64,000 nucleotides of DNA from JAGHAJ01 sp964559865 [NCBI: uncultured Synergistota bacterium] (GCA_964559865.1 CAZLJD010000007.1:17707-81706); one strand, 5' to 3'; positions 51,001 through 59,263 are shown, numbered from the stretch's first letter. Notes: generated by a model from the letters alone, not told the origin. Made by a program: numbers and translations.

Positions 51001-52595
51001 TTACTTTGATATACTTGTACGGTGGCTGTTTTTTCTGATATTACACCGTGGGAGTCTCTTGCTAAGATTTCGAGTGTGTAGGTTCGATCGTATGGCTTTT
51101 TGTCCGTGCTTACTTCTATGTGGAGAACTCCATCCTTATTAGTCTTTCCCTTTACGATACTTAGCAGCTTTCGGGGAGTGTAGTAGTAGCTTGCATATAG
51201 CCAACCGTACGCTTCGTTACTCCACCATGGCGCGCTGTATCTACTTTCGTATACCCTACACTCTACGCTTGCACCTACAACAGGTTTCCCAAAGTAGAAG
51301 CCTACGCTTATATCTACTGGTATTTTGCTACCCTGAACGACCTTCTTCTTAGGCAGTTTGACCAAGATTCTGTAGAGGGGTTTTTGATAGAACTTCACAT
51401 ATATGTAATTGTAAAACTCGTGTTCTCTGTACTTTATACTTACCATGTAGTAGCCTGGGAGTATCTCCTTCGGCAGGTGAAGTTTCCCGTTAAAGCTGCC
51501 CATGTTGTCCAGCGTGTACTTTTTCCTAAAGATAGTAGTTCCTTCACCGTCGCTAATCTTCACGTCTGCGACGTTATTTATGCCAATAGGTGCCCTGTAG
51601 CCGCCTTTGTATATCCTTTTTATGAATCCCTTAAAGTGTACCGTATTACCGGGCTTGTATACGGGTCTATCCGTGGTAAAGTATAAGACGAATGGTGTGT
51701 ATTCGAATACATATGGTTTTACTAAGACACAATCTTTGCCTTTCTTTATCAGAAAGGAGAAGTTTGCTTTACCTCTTGTGTTGTATGTGAGTATGCCGTT
51801 GCTGTCGGATGTGCTTACTTTCTGGAAGTCTTTGTTGTGCAGTAGGTATAGTGTAGCTCCTTTAATCGGTTTACCCGAGGACTTTTCTGCTACGAAGAAT
51901 ACGGATCTTTTGTGATCTGTCTTGGATATGACGCTTATGTTGGAGATGATTATTACTGTGTAAGCCCTTTTGCCCGCTGCCACTAACTTTACGAGGTAAA
52001 CCCCCTTCTTTCTTATTCCGAGGAATAGTTTTTTGTAGTGCCATTTGTTGTCTTTTACCCCTATCTGTACTTTCCACGAAGATACAAGACTTTGGCCAGA
52101 GAAGAAGCGCCTGATGTACCTCTCTTTTTCCTTTCGTATGGTAGTAAGGCTTTTCTTCTTTTTCTTTCTCTTTTTTTCTTTCATGCCGAGAGCGTGCATC
52201 ATATTTAGAAGTGTTCTTCTGAACTCATAACTGAAGAAGTTCCTCCTCCATTTTATAAACTCTTCTTGCATTCTGTCCATAACGGTAGTTGTGGTTTCGT
52301 ATATCGACTTGGGGATATTTGTAAACTCTTCCTCTGGAACTCTCGAAGGGTCTTTCATGGAGGCAAAGAATTTTATCGGATCTTTTATCTTGTACACATA
52401 CACACGCATCTGGGTGATGTTTTTCAAGCTTACTGTGAAGTATGGCCTCTGCCATGTAGAAAAATTACCGGGAGAGCTTACATAGAGAGATAATAACTCC
52501 TTTTTTGCAAATGCCTCCGGAGATATAATTACACCTACTATCAGTAGTAACAGGAACAACCCGATAGCCCACCTTCTTAGTGTAGGATTTTCCAT
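48051..52595 (-). CDS. Bacterial alpha-2-macroglobulin with thioester motif
   Basis: A 1514-residue exported protein (signal peptide about 10-30, no lipobox cysteine). It has tandem macroglobulin beta domains, including FTTDRPVYKPGNTVHFKG and DRPVY-type repeats, a bait-like region, the MG7 region around RMPDDLTAWVVKVEG, and the thioester motif YYCNEQVASF (CNEQ) in the alpha/alpha toroid, followed by GGWGWWE. Such proteins trap attacking proteases by bait cleavage and covalent linkage. The lack of a lipid anchor suggests a free periplasmic form, like E. coli YfaS. It follows the DUF1175 gene with a 19-base overlap, as in the yfaT-yfaS pair. Confidence 0.92.
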   Translation of the reverse strand: MENPTLRRWAIGLFLLLLIVGVIISPEAFAKKELLSLYVSSPGNFSTWQRPYFTVSLKNITQMRVYVYKIKDPIKFFASMKDPSRVPEEEFTNIPKSIYETTTTVMDRMQEEFIKWRRNFFSYEFRRTLLNMMHALGMKEKKRKKKKKSLTTIRKEKERYIRRFFSGQSLVSSWKVQIGVKDNKWHYKKLFLGIRKKGVYLVKLVAAGKRAYTVIIISNISVISKTDHKRSVFFVAEKSSGKPIKGATLYLLHNKDFQKVSTSDSNGILTYNTRGKANFSFLIKKGKDCVLVKPYVFEYTPFVLYFTTDRPVYKPGNTVHFKGFIKRIYKGGYRAPIGINNVADVKISDGEGTTIFRKKYTLDNMGSFNGKLHLPKEILPGYYMVSIKYREHEFYNYIYVKFYQKPLYRILVKLPKKKVVQGSKIPVDISVGFYFGKPVVGASVECRVYESRYSAPWWSNEAYGWLYASYYYTPRKLLSIVKGKTNKDGVLHIEVSTDKKPYDRTYTLEILARDSHGVISEKTATVQVYQSNIIVKIRPERFIFSSTEGIKIQLKAENLKGEPVGTEAEISLYQYHWIKIDKKWIVKKELVLVENRHIDSQKGLTIEYQGLKEGSYLIVAKSTSEAGLTSYQGTTFYVSEGGLPVRTKGLKVITDKGVYHPGEVAHIYASLPSSARYLFISMDGYVLMNYTVREIEDNSLKMDIPIKKVYLTGVSLFISYISNGRIYSTSIPIRVLPTEEILSISIRPNKEKYLPGEDATFTILVRDSKGNPIRGEFYLSVVDKAIYSVRSDFNSILKTFYGSTYNYVSTSYPLGWFYNSFSLIRYLKSMKPREVTFAEAKEEGGGEPYIRKRFKDTAAWFGTVKTDKDGRAVLHVRMPDDLTAWVVKVEGVAKGGLVGEAKSEVITSKDVMVNLPLPPIMYKGDEANIEIKVSNFTKKPHRFSVDVNGNGFGVQNKGRRVVEVPAGEGVTTDWVIKAIKKGKCSITAKATSQKLSDGVQRTTTVELPYSRSTLTLSGMLKKNENKAEMSFSLNGSLYNNNSVFVSLSSSLFGEIKDGFTYLDTFPYYCNEQVASFLFATLTGGNYLPDIVKKRYWKIRRSLKQLEETQLEKGGWGWWENSEESPYLTAYILHILHIARQNPAYRRFVPLYIVEDGLKRIKELYEKYTNDLTAKDKAMILFVLSEFKGNRKFLKSAVEMAKGCDRFCGSLLAMAINNWKERKIAEKILKELRSRESSRDATHRLIGKTLYATAMLKVYGSGKEALPMINEILMEKRGLGWFSTQDTAWIVSLLSVYQKMFRIKEETCSASVRINDDSILSTNTPFTRKTLKDLKLKSRNRIIIEKKSNTPLFYSIRIKYTDNSSTKAINRGISVERTLYDLIPVKVKDNIMYMKSEISENEVEKGKPLLVVFTINGNIVEGDYIVTEFRLPAGFEPLPMDAYPLITLKGYRGWTTRKQDRVVIFAYVEKEKPLKLACIVRPTLRGVFSLPPTEVYRMYLPTVMGRTGYEKIRVK

Positions 52596-53317
52596 GAAAA
52601 CACCCCCAAAAAGTTTTGGTTTATGGATACGGGATGCCAGCTGATATCTGGGTGTCTTTCCAGATTTTTAATGGTTATAAGTCTCATACCGTACTTTTTT
52701 GAACCTGTGTGGTACACTACATAATGTCTACCGTTTATTATGCCTACATATATCATTAGATGGTATGCTACCTCCTTTGAAGGATGATAAAATGCGAGTA
52801 TATCTCCAATCTGAGCATCCCTTAGCCTTCGGGACACAAAGCGCATGTTGTGTCCTATGAGTAGCCTTGCAACGGCGAATTCACTAAAGTCCTTTAGGCC
52901 TTTATATACACCTCCTTTTATTCTGAATACGCGCCTCCCCAAGACCGGTACATTGGGGTAGTTGTATTTTTTCACATCGGGAACATCGGGGTAGAGTATA
53001 AATTCCTGCTGAGAGCACCACTTTTTGCCGTGTTTCATAAGTGCTTCTATGAAAGCAAATCTTACGAGCCCGGCGCAATCTCTGTTTTTTTTATCCCAGA
53101 ATCTACTCATATGATAGTATTGACTTACAGCTACGTTTACGAACCACCTGCGAAAACTCATTACATCGTTGCTGTCATACAGTTCCACAATGTCAGGGAA
53201 TCCATTCTCGTTGAAGTCTGAGGCTACTTCTACAGAAGTGGCTCTGGCTCCCTTTGGCATTGGTGTGGTGAGTGATAGAAGAGAAAGCAACAGGGCAAAT
53301 GCAATCACAACCTTCAC
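52577..53317 (-). CDS. DUF1175 (YfaT-like) exported protein
   Basis: A 246-residue protein with a signal peptide (about 1-26). RDCAGLVRFAF (Cys near residue 81) and the late AYHLMIYVGI (His near 187) form an NlpC/P60-like Cys-His pair, so it may be an amidase or peptidase, as expected for DUF1175. FNENGFPDIVEL resembles a calcium-binding loop. In E. coli the same family (YfaT) sits next to the alpha-2-macroglobulin YfaS, and the same order is seen here. GTG 53317 has GAGGTGAG upstream. Function unproven. Confidence 0.8.
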   Translation of the reverse strand: MKVVIAFALLLSLLSLTTPMPKGARATSVEVASDFNENGFPDIVELYDSNDVMSFRRWFVNVAVSQYYHMSRFWDKKNRDCAGLVRFAFIEALMKHGKKWCSQQEFILYPDVPDVKKYNYPNVPVLGRRVFRIKGGVYKGLKDFSEFAVARLLIGHNMRFVSRRLRDAQIGDILAFYHPSKEVAYHLMIYVGIINGRHYVVYHTGSKKYGMRLITIKNLERHPDISWHPVSINQNFLGVFSWKILH

Positions 53318-53350
53318 CTTGGCTCACCTCAAAGGAACTCTACAAGATTT

Positions 53351-53378
53351 ATTATACCAGAATGAATTGAATTGTCAA
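53351..53378 (-). promoter_or_regulatory. Promoter of the DUF1175-macroglobulin-peptidase operon
   Basis: On the minus strand TTGACA (53378-53373) and TATAAT (53356-53351), 16 bases apart, 34 bases upstream of GTG 53317. Full consensus match. Confidence 0.85.
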
Positions 53379-53418
53379 AGTTTTTACGGCTTCTTAGGTG
53401 AATAGATGTGCAAGTGCT

Positions 53419-54573
53419 TCATCGGTGTCCTTCTAACATCTTTTTTACGGTTTCTCTCACTTTTTCAACATCGAAGCCGGTAACCTTGTTTTTTATGTCC
53501 TTGAGTTTCGTGTTGGGAGAGACCTTTTTCATGTCAAGATTCAGGGCTTTGTAAAGTTTGTCTAATGGAATGGAGAATGCTTTTGAAACCTCTTTTAGAG
53601 TGGTAGAGCCTCTTATGGTTTCTGGTGTGGCTTTGGAGACCTGTGCTATCTCTGTAAGTTTTGGTTGTGTGGTTTTGAAGTATCCCATTCTGTAAGAGGC
53701 GTATATTACACCGAAGAATAGCACTATTGATATTAATCCGTATGTGAGTATTTGTAGTCTCTTCCTGCTGGCTATTTTTATTTCAAGCGTGCCCTTTACA
53801 GGACAACTCAATGTGCATAGCTGACATTTGATACACTCTGCACTTCCAGTCGTTTTCTGATGCATTACATCTATTTCTACAGGGCATACCATATTACACA
53901 CGCCACAGTTTACGCAGCTCTTTTCGTTGCGATGAATCCTTACAGGGCTTAGAAGCGATACGATTCCCAGAAATGCACCTAATGGGCAGAAATACCTGCA
54001 GAAAAACCTGTTGTATATCATGGATAGTAGCAGGAGTGCAATTAGTATTACGATGCCTATGTAAATTAGTTCTCCTCCACCACCTAACCCGAGGAGAGAA
54101 AGGTAACTTGACCATGGATCGAATGACTTTATCACTAGTTCTCCGTAAACCCATGTTGCCCATATAATAAGAACGAGCATTACATACTTTAGGTACTTAA
54201 GCCATTTGTCTATACGCCTTGGCATCTCTCTCTTTTTCCTGAAGATCCTCTTACCAAGTGTATTGAATACTTCTTGAAGTGCACCCAACGGGCATATCCA
54301 ACCGCAGAATCCCCTTCCGAGGAAGATAGCTACTACAATGGTTGCCGCGAGTATAACGAAGCTCGAGTATGCTATTCCTCTCAGTAGATTTCCTGACTGG
54401 AAGAGTGAGTAAAGAGATTCTAAACCTCCAAACGGACACATTGTATGGACATTATGTCCCACTTCTCCCGTGAGTGTGTGCATAGTAGCACTTACCGTTA
54501 TGAGGCCAAGTACACCAAGCATCGAAGACCATCTGATGCTCTTCACGAGCTTACTGTAGGTTTTCTTCTTCAT
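53419..54573 (-). CDS. NapH/YccM-like polyferredoxin membrane protein
   Basis: A membrane iron-sulfur protein of about 384 residues. Four to six membrane helices contain two CxxxCP motifs (GFCGWICPLGAL and FCRYFCPLGAF), followed by two [4Fe-4S] motifs, CVNCGVCNMVCP and CIKCQLCTLSCP. This is the quinol-linked electron-transfer type found in NapH, NosR C-termini and YccM. After another helix there is a soluble C-terminal domain of about 65 residues (TTLKEVSKAFSIPLDKLYKAL and similar) that may bind a partner. ATG 54573 is eight bases after GGGAGGG. The partner enzyme is not in the window. Its promoter carries a nested palindrome. Confidence 0.85.
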   Translation of the reverse strand: MKKKTYSKLVKSIRWSSMLGVLGLITVSATMHTLTGEVGHNVHTMCPFGGLESLYSLFQSGNLLRGIAYSSFVILAATIVVAIFLGRGFCGWICPLGALQEVFNTLGKRIFRKKREMPRRIDKWLKYLKYVMLVLIIWATWVYGELVIKSFDPWSSYLSLLGLGGGGELIYIGIVILIALLLLSMIYNRFFCRYFCPLGAFLGIVSLLSPVRIHRNEKSCVNCGVCNMVCPVEIDVMHQKTTGSAECIKCQLCTLSCPVKGTLEIKIASRKRLQILTYGLISIVLFFGVIYASYRMGYFKTTQPKLTEIAQVSKATPETIRGSTTLKEVSKAFSIPLDKLYKALNLDMKKVSPNTKLKDIKNKVTGFDVEKVRETVKKMLEGHR

Positions 54574-54621
54574 TTCCACTGCCCTCCCGTGTTGTTTTTA
54601 AGTAGTGACGAAAAAAACAGT

Positions 54622-54650
54622 TCTACATGTGACAATTGTAGATGTTCACA
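54622..54650 (-). promoter_or_regulatory. Nested inverted repeats at the polyferredoxin promoter
   Basis: TCTACA (54622-54627) and TGTAGA (54637-54642) form one inverted repeat; TGTGA and TCACA at 54628-54650 form a second, overlapping one. They start just downstream of the predicted transcription start (near 54647 on the minus strand), a normal place for a repressor operator. The half-site spacing does not fit CRP or FNR. Confidence 0.4.
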
Positions 54651-54653
54651 TTA

Positions 54654-54682
54654 ATTATCTACTAATTTGGGGGAGCTTTCAA
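54654..54682 (-). promoter_or_regulatory. Promoter of the polyferredoxin gene
   Basis: On the minus strand TTGAAA (54682-54677) and GATAAT (54659-54654), 17 bases apart, about 80 bases upstream of ATG 54573. Confidence 0.6.
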
Positions 54683-54785
54683 GGTGTAAGTGTGATGAAA
54701 ATGTTTTAAATTTAATCTCTATGATCTTTTAAAATATATGCTATAATTAGCAATCAACAGACTTATTATTAAGGAGGTGTTTTTT

Positions 54786-55901
54786 ATGAAGAAATTTGTG
54801 GGAGGCATTGTGTTTGTGCTTATCGTTTTTAGTGTTGGGATGGCTTTGGCTGGGAATGTGAATGTGGGAGTGCTTTTCCCCATGACGGGTGCTGTTGCGG
54901 CTTATGGTGAACAGGCTTGGACTGGAGTTAAACTTGCACACCAGCTGGAGCCAGCGGTGTTAGGTAAGAAAGTAAAGCTCGTGTTGGTTGACGACAAAAG
55001 TGACAAGGTTGAAGCGGCAAACGGGGCAGCGAGGCTCATTGAGAACAACAAGGTCGTTGCCATAGTAGGTCCTGTTACTACCCCTAATACACTGGCAGCA
55101 GGCCCTATAGCTGAGAAGGCGCATATCCCTATTATTACTCCTTCTGCAACCAATGTTCTCGTTACTGAGGGCAAGAAGTATGTCTTTAGGGTTTGCTTCA
55201 TTGACCCATTTCAGGGAAAGGTTGCGGCGATCTACGCTGCGAAGAACTTGAAAGCAAAGAAGGCAGCTGTCTTATTCGACATAGGAAATGCTTACAGCGT
55301 TGGGTTGGCAAAGGCGTTTAAGGAGAGTTTCCAGAAACTTGGAGGTAAGGTGGTTGGATGGATACACTTCCAGACAGGTGATCAGGACTTTACTGCTCAA
55401 TTGACGGATTTGTCGAAGAAAAAATTTGATGTGTTGTATGTGCCAGGATGGTACACGGAGGATGCACTTATAGCAAAACAGGCAAGGGAGTTGGGTATAA
55501 ATGTGCCAATCCTTTCTGGAGATGGTGCACAGGCAGCTCAGCTTATAAAGATAGGTGGAAAGGCAGTAGAAGGTCTTACCATTACTACACACTTTGCGGA
55601 GGAGGCTGCTGCTACACCTCTTGGTAAGAAATTTGTCTCCATGTACCGTAAACAGTATAAGGGAACGCCACCTGCCCTTGCTGCATTGGGTTTTGATGCG
55701 TACATGGTGCTGATGGATGCTATAAAGAGAGCCAAATCTTTTGATCCTCAAAAGATCAGAAATGCCATAGCATCTACTAAGAGATTTAAGGGCGCAACGG
55801 GTGTGATTACCATAGATAAGTATGGCAATGCCGTTAAGAGTGCTGTAATTGAGAAGGTCAAAAACGGTAAATTTGTCTATGTTACTACCATAAATCCATA
55901 G
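54786..55901 (+). CDS. Liv-type branched-chain amino-acid ABC binding protein (orphan)
   Basis: A 371-residue type-I periplasmic binding protein with a signal peptide (about 1-21). It has NVGVLFPMTGAVAAYGEQA, LVDDKSD, VGPVTTPNTLA, and ITPSATN, typical of LivJ/LivK and amide-binding relatives. It probably binds an amino acid or related solute. No permease or ATPase follows; the gene ends at its own terminator, so it must work with a transporter encoded elsewhere, or as a sensor. ATG 54786 is eight bases after AAGGAGG. TATAAT at 54742-54747 lies upstream with a poor -35. Confidence 0.9.
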   Translation: MKKFVGGIVFVLIVFSVGMALAGNVNVGVLFPMTGAVAAYGEQAWTGVKLAHQLEPAVLGKKVKLVLVDDKSDKVEAANGAARLIENNKVVAIVGPVTTPNTLAAGPIAEKAHIPIITPSATNVLVTEGKKYVFRVCFIDPFQGKVAAIYAAKNLKAKKAAVLFDIGNAYSVGLAKAFKESFQKLGGKVVGWIHFQTGDQDFTAQLTDLSKKKFDVLYVPGWYTEDALIAKQARELGINVPILSGDGAQAAQLIKIGGKAVEGLTITTHFAEEAAATPLGKKFVSMYRKQYKGTPPALAALGFDAYMVLMDAIKRAKSFDPQKIRNAIASTKRFKGATGVITIDKYGNAVKSAVIEKVKNGKFVYVTTINP

Positions 55902-55908
55902 AAGGCTT

Positions 55909-55932
55909 CGGGACACCCTCAAGGGTGTCCCG
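55909..55932 (+). terminator. Terminator of the Liv-type binding protein gene
   Basis: CGGGACACCC (55909-55918) pairs with GGGTGTCCCG (55923-55932), loop TCAA, followed by CTCCTCTTT. A strong ten-pair stem with a moderate pyrimidine tail. Confidence 0.7.
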
Positions 55933-55973
55933 CTCCTCTTTCAAGTCTTCGATTTATTATCCCAACTTCGTGG

Positions 55974-56037
55974 TTGACATATCCTCTTTTTGTGATACTA
56001 TATTTTTAGTATTACTATCTACTTTCTAAGTAATATT
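55974..56037 (+). promoter_or_regulatory. Promoter and candidate operator of the methyltransferase-ABC operon
   Basis: TTGACA at 55974-55979 is followed after 19 bases by TATATT (55999-56004). ATACTA (55995-56000) and TAGTAT (56007-56012) form an inverted repeat over the -10 region, and AGTATTACT (56008-56016) is nearly matched in reverse by AGTAATATT (56029-56037). Two overlapping dyads at a promoter suggest control by a metal- or cofactor-sensing repressor. The regulator is not in the window. Confidence 0.45.
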
Positions 56038-56049
56038 TATGGAGGTAAC

Positions 56050-57078
56050 ATGGTGGATTTTAACGATAACAAAGGATTGAAGGAGTTGTGGGATGTTATT
56101 TCCGGTTACATGGAAAGTGTTAAGCTTTACTATGTGCTTGTAGCTGCTGTAGAGTTGTCTTTGTTTGACAGCACGATTGAGCCTGTGGCAATAGGGGAAC
56201 TTTCCCGCAAGCTTTCATGTGATCCGGTGATCCTTGAAGGGGTATGTGAGGTTCTGGTTGAATCTGGATTTTTGGAGAAGCTCGGAGATATGTATGTAAA
56301 TACAGATAGTGCAAACAGGTATTTGGTTAAGAGGAATCCATTTTCTGTGTGTGATGCAGTGGAGAGCTTTTCATACGATGTATCTATTTGGAAAAGGTTG
56401 CCAGAGATCTTAAGGAATGGACCAGTTAAGCTCTCTAAGGGTAGCTTTTTTGCAAGACATGTGATACACAAGATGTGTGTGGAGGCAATGTGTGGTGAAC
56501 TACAGAGAACTCTCGGTGTGGTGTGTAGTATTCCTGCGTTTAGAAGGGCAAGAAAGATGCTTGACCTTGGAGGAGGGCACGGGATCTATACTGTTGCGTT
56601 TTGTAGTGTAAATGCTGACATGAGGGGATGCGTTTTTGATCTCCCTGAGGTGGTGGAGGAAACGGAGAAATACATAAGGAGATTTGGGCTTGAAGATAGA
56701 ATATGTGTTCTGTCAGGTGACTTTTTCAGAGACGATATTGGAAGTGGATACGACATGGTGTTTTCGTCTTATAATCCGGGTGGTAAGAACCCTGAGGTTG
56801 TGGAAAAGGTATACGATGCCCTCAACAGTGGTGGTATGTTTGTCTCGAAACAGAGTTTTCCCGTTAATAGAAGAAATAGGAGACCTATTGATGAGCTATG
56901 GTGGTATGTGTGGACGGTTGATGGGATGAGAAAGGATAAAAAGATGTATAGTTTTAAGGGTGATGTTTCTCTGGATAGGTATGTTGCATTTTTGGAAAGT
57001 GTAGGGTTTAAAGTGATAAGGGTTGACGACTTTAGTGATGCAGATAAGCTCGTCGTGGCGAGGAAGGAGGGAAACTGA
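56050..57078 (+). CDS. SAM-dependent O-methyltransferase-like protein
   Basis: A 342-residue methyltransferase of the plant-type O-methyltransferase superfamily. A winged-helix dimerisation domain (about 1-105: IGELSRKLSCDPVILEGV) precedes a Rossmann domain with MLDLGGGHGIYTVAF (SAM site near residue 177), VFDLPEVVEE and SGDFF. The final stretch has FLESVGFKVIRV. Relatives methylate phenols, carotenoids or bacteriochlorophyll intermediates. Here the gene runs, with a one-base-style ATGA overlap, into genes for a metal- or corrinoid-type importer, so it may modify the imported ligand or a carrier. The substrate is not readable. Confidence 0.8.
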   Translation: MVDFNDNKGLKELWDVISGYMESVKLYYVLVAAVELSLFDSTIEPVAIGELSRKLSCDPVILEGVCEVLVESGFLEKLGDMYVNTDSANRYLVKRNPFSVCDAVESFSYDVSIWKRLPEILRNGPVKLSKGSFFARHVIHKMCVEAMCGELQRTLGVVCSIPAFRRARKMLDLGGGHGIYTVAFCSVNADMRGCVFDLPEVVEETEKYIRRFGLEDRICVLSGDFFRDDIGSGYDMVFSSYNPGGKNPEVVEKVYDALNSGGMFVSKQSFPVNRRNRRPIDELWWYVWTVDGMRKDKKMYSFKGDVSLDRYVAFLESVGFKVIRVDDFSDADKLVVARKEGN

Positions 57079-58175
57079 TGAAGGACAGAGGTTGTTTATT
57101 GACCTGTTTGGCAGTAGTTACTTTGGTTTTCTTGGTATCAGGTATGGCGTTGGGGTCTGTTAGTGTCATAGATGTAGTGGGTAGACATGTAGTTCTTACG
57201 GCTACTGCTGAAAAGGTTCTTGCAATTTCCTGCTCTTTGAGGGAAGTGGTTTACCTCTTGCAGAGTGAGAGCGTGAAACGGGTTGTGGGGCTGGAGGCAA
57301 GAGAAAAGATGAGCAGAAGACAGGAAGGAAAATATCCTTGCGGAATGGATTTACCCTACATGATGGCTTATCCTTCACTTTCTAAGCTTCCTGCTGTTAG
57401 GAAAGGTGGAGCACTCAACTTAGAGGAGATAGTTAAGCTCTCTCCCGATGTGGTATTTACATCTTTTATCACTGCTGAGGATGCAAGCAAACTTCAAGAG
57501 AAGCTGAAGATACCAGTTGTTGTCGTGTATTCTGGTCCTATTGGAACTGTTAGACAGAGAAAGATTTACTTTAAATCCCTTTATCTGATGGGAAAAGTGC
57601 TTGGCAGGGTGAGGAGGGCAGAGGCTATTGTAAAGTATTTAAGCTCTAACATCAGGAAGTTGAAGAATATGACGAAAGATGTGTCAAAGAAAGCAAAAGT
57701 TTACATTGCGGGTAGAGCGTATTATGGTTCACACGGTTTGCTTGGGACGGATCCTCACTGGCCTCCTTTTGAGTGGATAAATGCCGAGAATGTTGCAGGT
57801 AGGGTTGCAAAGGTTGGAAAGGGGATTGGCGTTGGTAAAGAGGCTCTTATAGGTTGGAATCCTGAATATATTTTCGTAAGTGAAGCTTCTGTTTCCTCTG
57901 TGGTTTCACAGCTGAAGAATCCTATTTACGCAGGTATGAGTGCTGTGAAACAGGATAGGGTTTACGGTGTGTTGCCGTATTGCTGGTTTGCTTACAACAA
58001 AGGCAGTGCTCTTGCGGATGCTTACTATGTAGGCAAGGTAATTTATCCTGATAGGTTTGCTGGGGTTGATCCCGCGAAGAAGGCGGACGAGACTTATAGA
58101 TTTTTGCTTGGCAAGGGTGTGTATGAGCAGATGAGAAGGATATTTGGTGGTTTCGTTAGGATTTCCCTAAAATAG
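57078..58175 (+). CDS. ABC importer binding protein 1 (iron/cobalamin type)
   Basis: A 365-residue class-III periplasmic binding protein with a signal peptide (about 1-28). DVVGRHVVL at the start of the mature protein, LSPDVVFTS, IPVVVVYSG, and WNPEYIFVSEAS are typical of siderophore, heme and cobalamin binding proteins. It is followed by a diverged paralog in tandem. A 67-base stretch near the 3' end (58008-58074) is identical to the paralog. The ATG overlaps the methyltransferase stop. Ligand unknown. Confidence 0.88.
   Translation: MKDRGCLLTCLAVVTLVFLVSGMALGSVSVIDVVGRHVVLTATAEKVLAISCSLREVVYLLQSESVKRVVGLEAREKMSRRQEGKYPCGMDLPYMMAYPSLSKLPAVRKGGALNLEEIVKLSPDVVFTSFITAEDASKLQEKLKIPVVVVYSGPIGTVRQRKIYFKSLYLMGKVLGRVRRAEAIVKYLSSNIRKLKNMTKDVSKKAKVYIAGRAYYGSHGLLGTDPHWPPFEWINAENVAGRVAKVGKGIGVGKEALIGWNPEYIFVSEASVSSVVSQLKNPIYAGMSAVKQDRVYGVLPYCWFAYNKGSALADAYYVGKVIYPDRFAGVDPAKKADETYRFLLGKGVYEQMRRIFGGFVRISLK
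58008..58074 (+). repeat. 67-base tract identical to 59096-59162
   Basis: Every base of this tract, encoding ALADAYYVGKVIYPDRFAG and the following VDP, is the same in both binding-protein genes, including third positions, while the rest of the two genes differs greatly. Offset is 1088 bases. It points to recent gene conversion between the tandem paralogs. Confidence 0.85.
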
Positions 58176-58186
58176 GGGGTGTTAAA

Positions 58187-59263
58187 GTGTTGAAGAGATT
58201 TTTTCTCTTTTTTGTTACCGTGTGTTTTGTGTTGGTCGTAGGTAGTGCCTTTGCTATGAGTGTTACGGACATGGTTGGTAGAGCAGTTACTGTACCTGAT
58301 AATGTTGGTAGAGTTATATGTTCTGGTCCGGGTGCATTGAGGTTGGTAGTGTATATGAATGCTGCGAGCAAGGTCGTTGGTGTGGAGGAATTTGAGAAGA
58401 AATGGAGGGTTGGAAGACCTTACATACTGGTTCACAAAGAGCTGCTTCTACTCCCTGTCATAGGAAGAGGAGGACCCCAGGCTATAGGGGAGGGTCCTGA
58501 TCCAGAAAAGACACTGAAGTTGCACCCAGATGTGATAATAGCTACATACATGAATGCGTCGTCGGCAGATGCACTTCAGCAGAGGGTTAATATTCCCGTG
58601 GTTGTTCTTTCCTACGGCAAGCTTGCGACATTTGAGGATAGGTATCTGTTTAGGTCCCTACGGATATTGGGTAGGATTTTTAATGCTCCTCGGAGGGCTG
58701 AGAGCATTATATCCTTTATCAAGAATAGTGTTTTGTATTTAAAGAGAAGGACGGCTGGCATTCCTGAGAGTAAACGGGTTAGTGTGTATGTGGGGTGTGT
58801 AGGCCATAAGGGGATACACGGTATAGAGAGTACGATGGGAATGTATCCGCCGTTTCAGGTGGTGAATGCCGAGAATGTAACAGATAGCCTTGGCATCAAG
58901 GGTTGGGCTTCCGTGGACAGAGAGAAGATACTTGTGTGGGATCCGGATGTAGTGTTTCTTGATGAGGGTGGACTTTCTGTGTGGAGGTCGGACTACGAGA
59001 AGCATCCTGATTTTTACCGTTTATTGAGGGCCTTTAAGGATGGGAGGGTGTACGGTATCTTGCCGTACAACTTTTACGCAACCAATGTAAGTACAGCTCT
59101 TGCGGATGCTTACTATGTAGGCAAGGTAATTTATCCTGATAGGTTTGCTGGGGTTGATCCCGTGAAAAAGGCAGACGAGATTTATAGATTTTTGGTTGGT
59201 AAGCCCGTTTACGGGAGAATGAAGGCTGACTTTGGAGGGTTCAAGAGGATTGAAGTTAAGTGA
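58187..59263 (+). CDS. ABC importer binding protein 2 (iron/cobalamin type)
   Basis: A 358-residue paralog of the preceding gene, with a signal peptide (about 1-22) and the same class-III pattern: TDMVGRAVTVPDNVGRV, LHPDVIIATY, IPVVVLSYG, WDPDVVFLDEGG. Two binding proteins for one permease suggest two related ligands or two affinities. GTG 58187 follows AGGGGG by seven bases. The 3' region shares the identical 67-base tract at 59096-59162. Confidence 0.88.
   Translation: MLKRFFLFFVTVCFVLVVGSAFAMSVTDMVGRAVTVPDNVGRVICSGPGALRLVVYMNAASKVVGVEEFEKKWRVGRPYILVHKELLLLPVIGRGGPQAIGEGPDPEKTLKLHPDVIIATYMNASSADALQQRVNIPVVVLSYGKLATFEDRYLFRSLRILGRIFNAPRRAESIISFIKNSVLYLKRRTAGIPESKRVSVYVGCVGHKGIHGIESTMGMYPPFQVVNAENVTDSLGIKGWASVDREKILVWDPDVVFLDEGGLSVWRSDYEKHPDFYRLLRAFKDGRVYGILPYNFYATNVSTALADAYYVGKVIYPDRFAGVDPVKKADEIYRFLVGKPVYGRMKADFGGFKRIEVK
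59096..59162 (+). repeat. 67-base tract identical to 58008-58074
   Basis: Second copy of the identical tract, in the same reading frame of binding protein 2. Differences resume immediately on both sides. Confidence 0.85.

Noticed and set aside
54628-54650. CRP/FNR site suggested by TGTGA and TCACA
   Set aside because: The half-sites are 13 bases apart, not the six expected for CRP or four for FNR.
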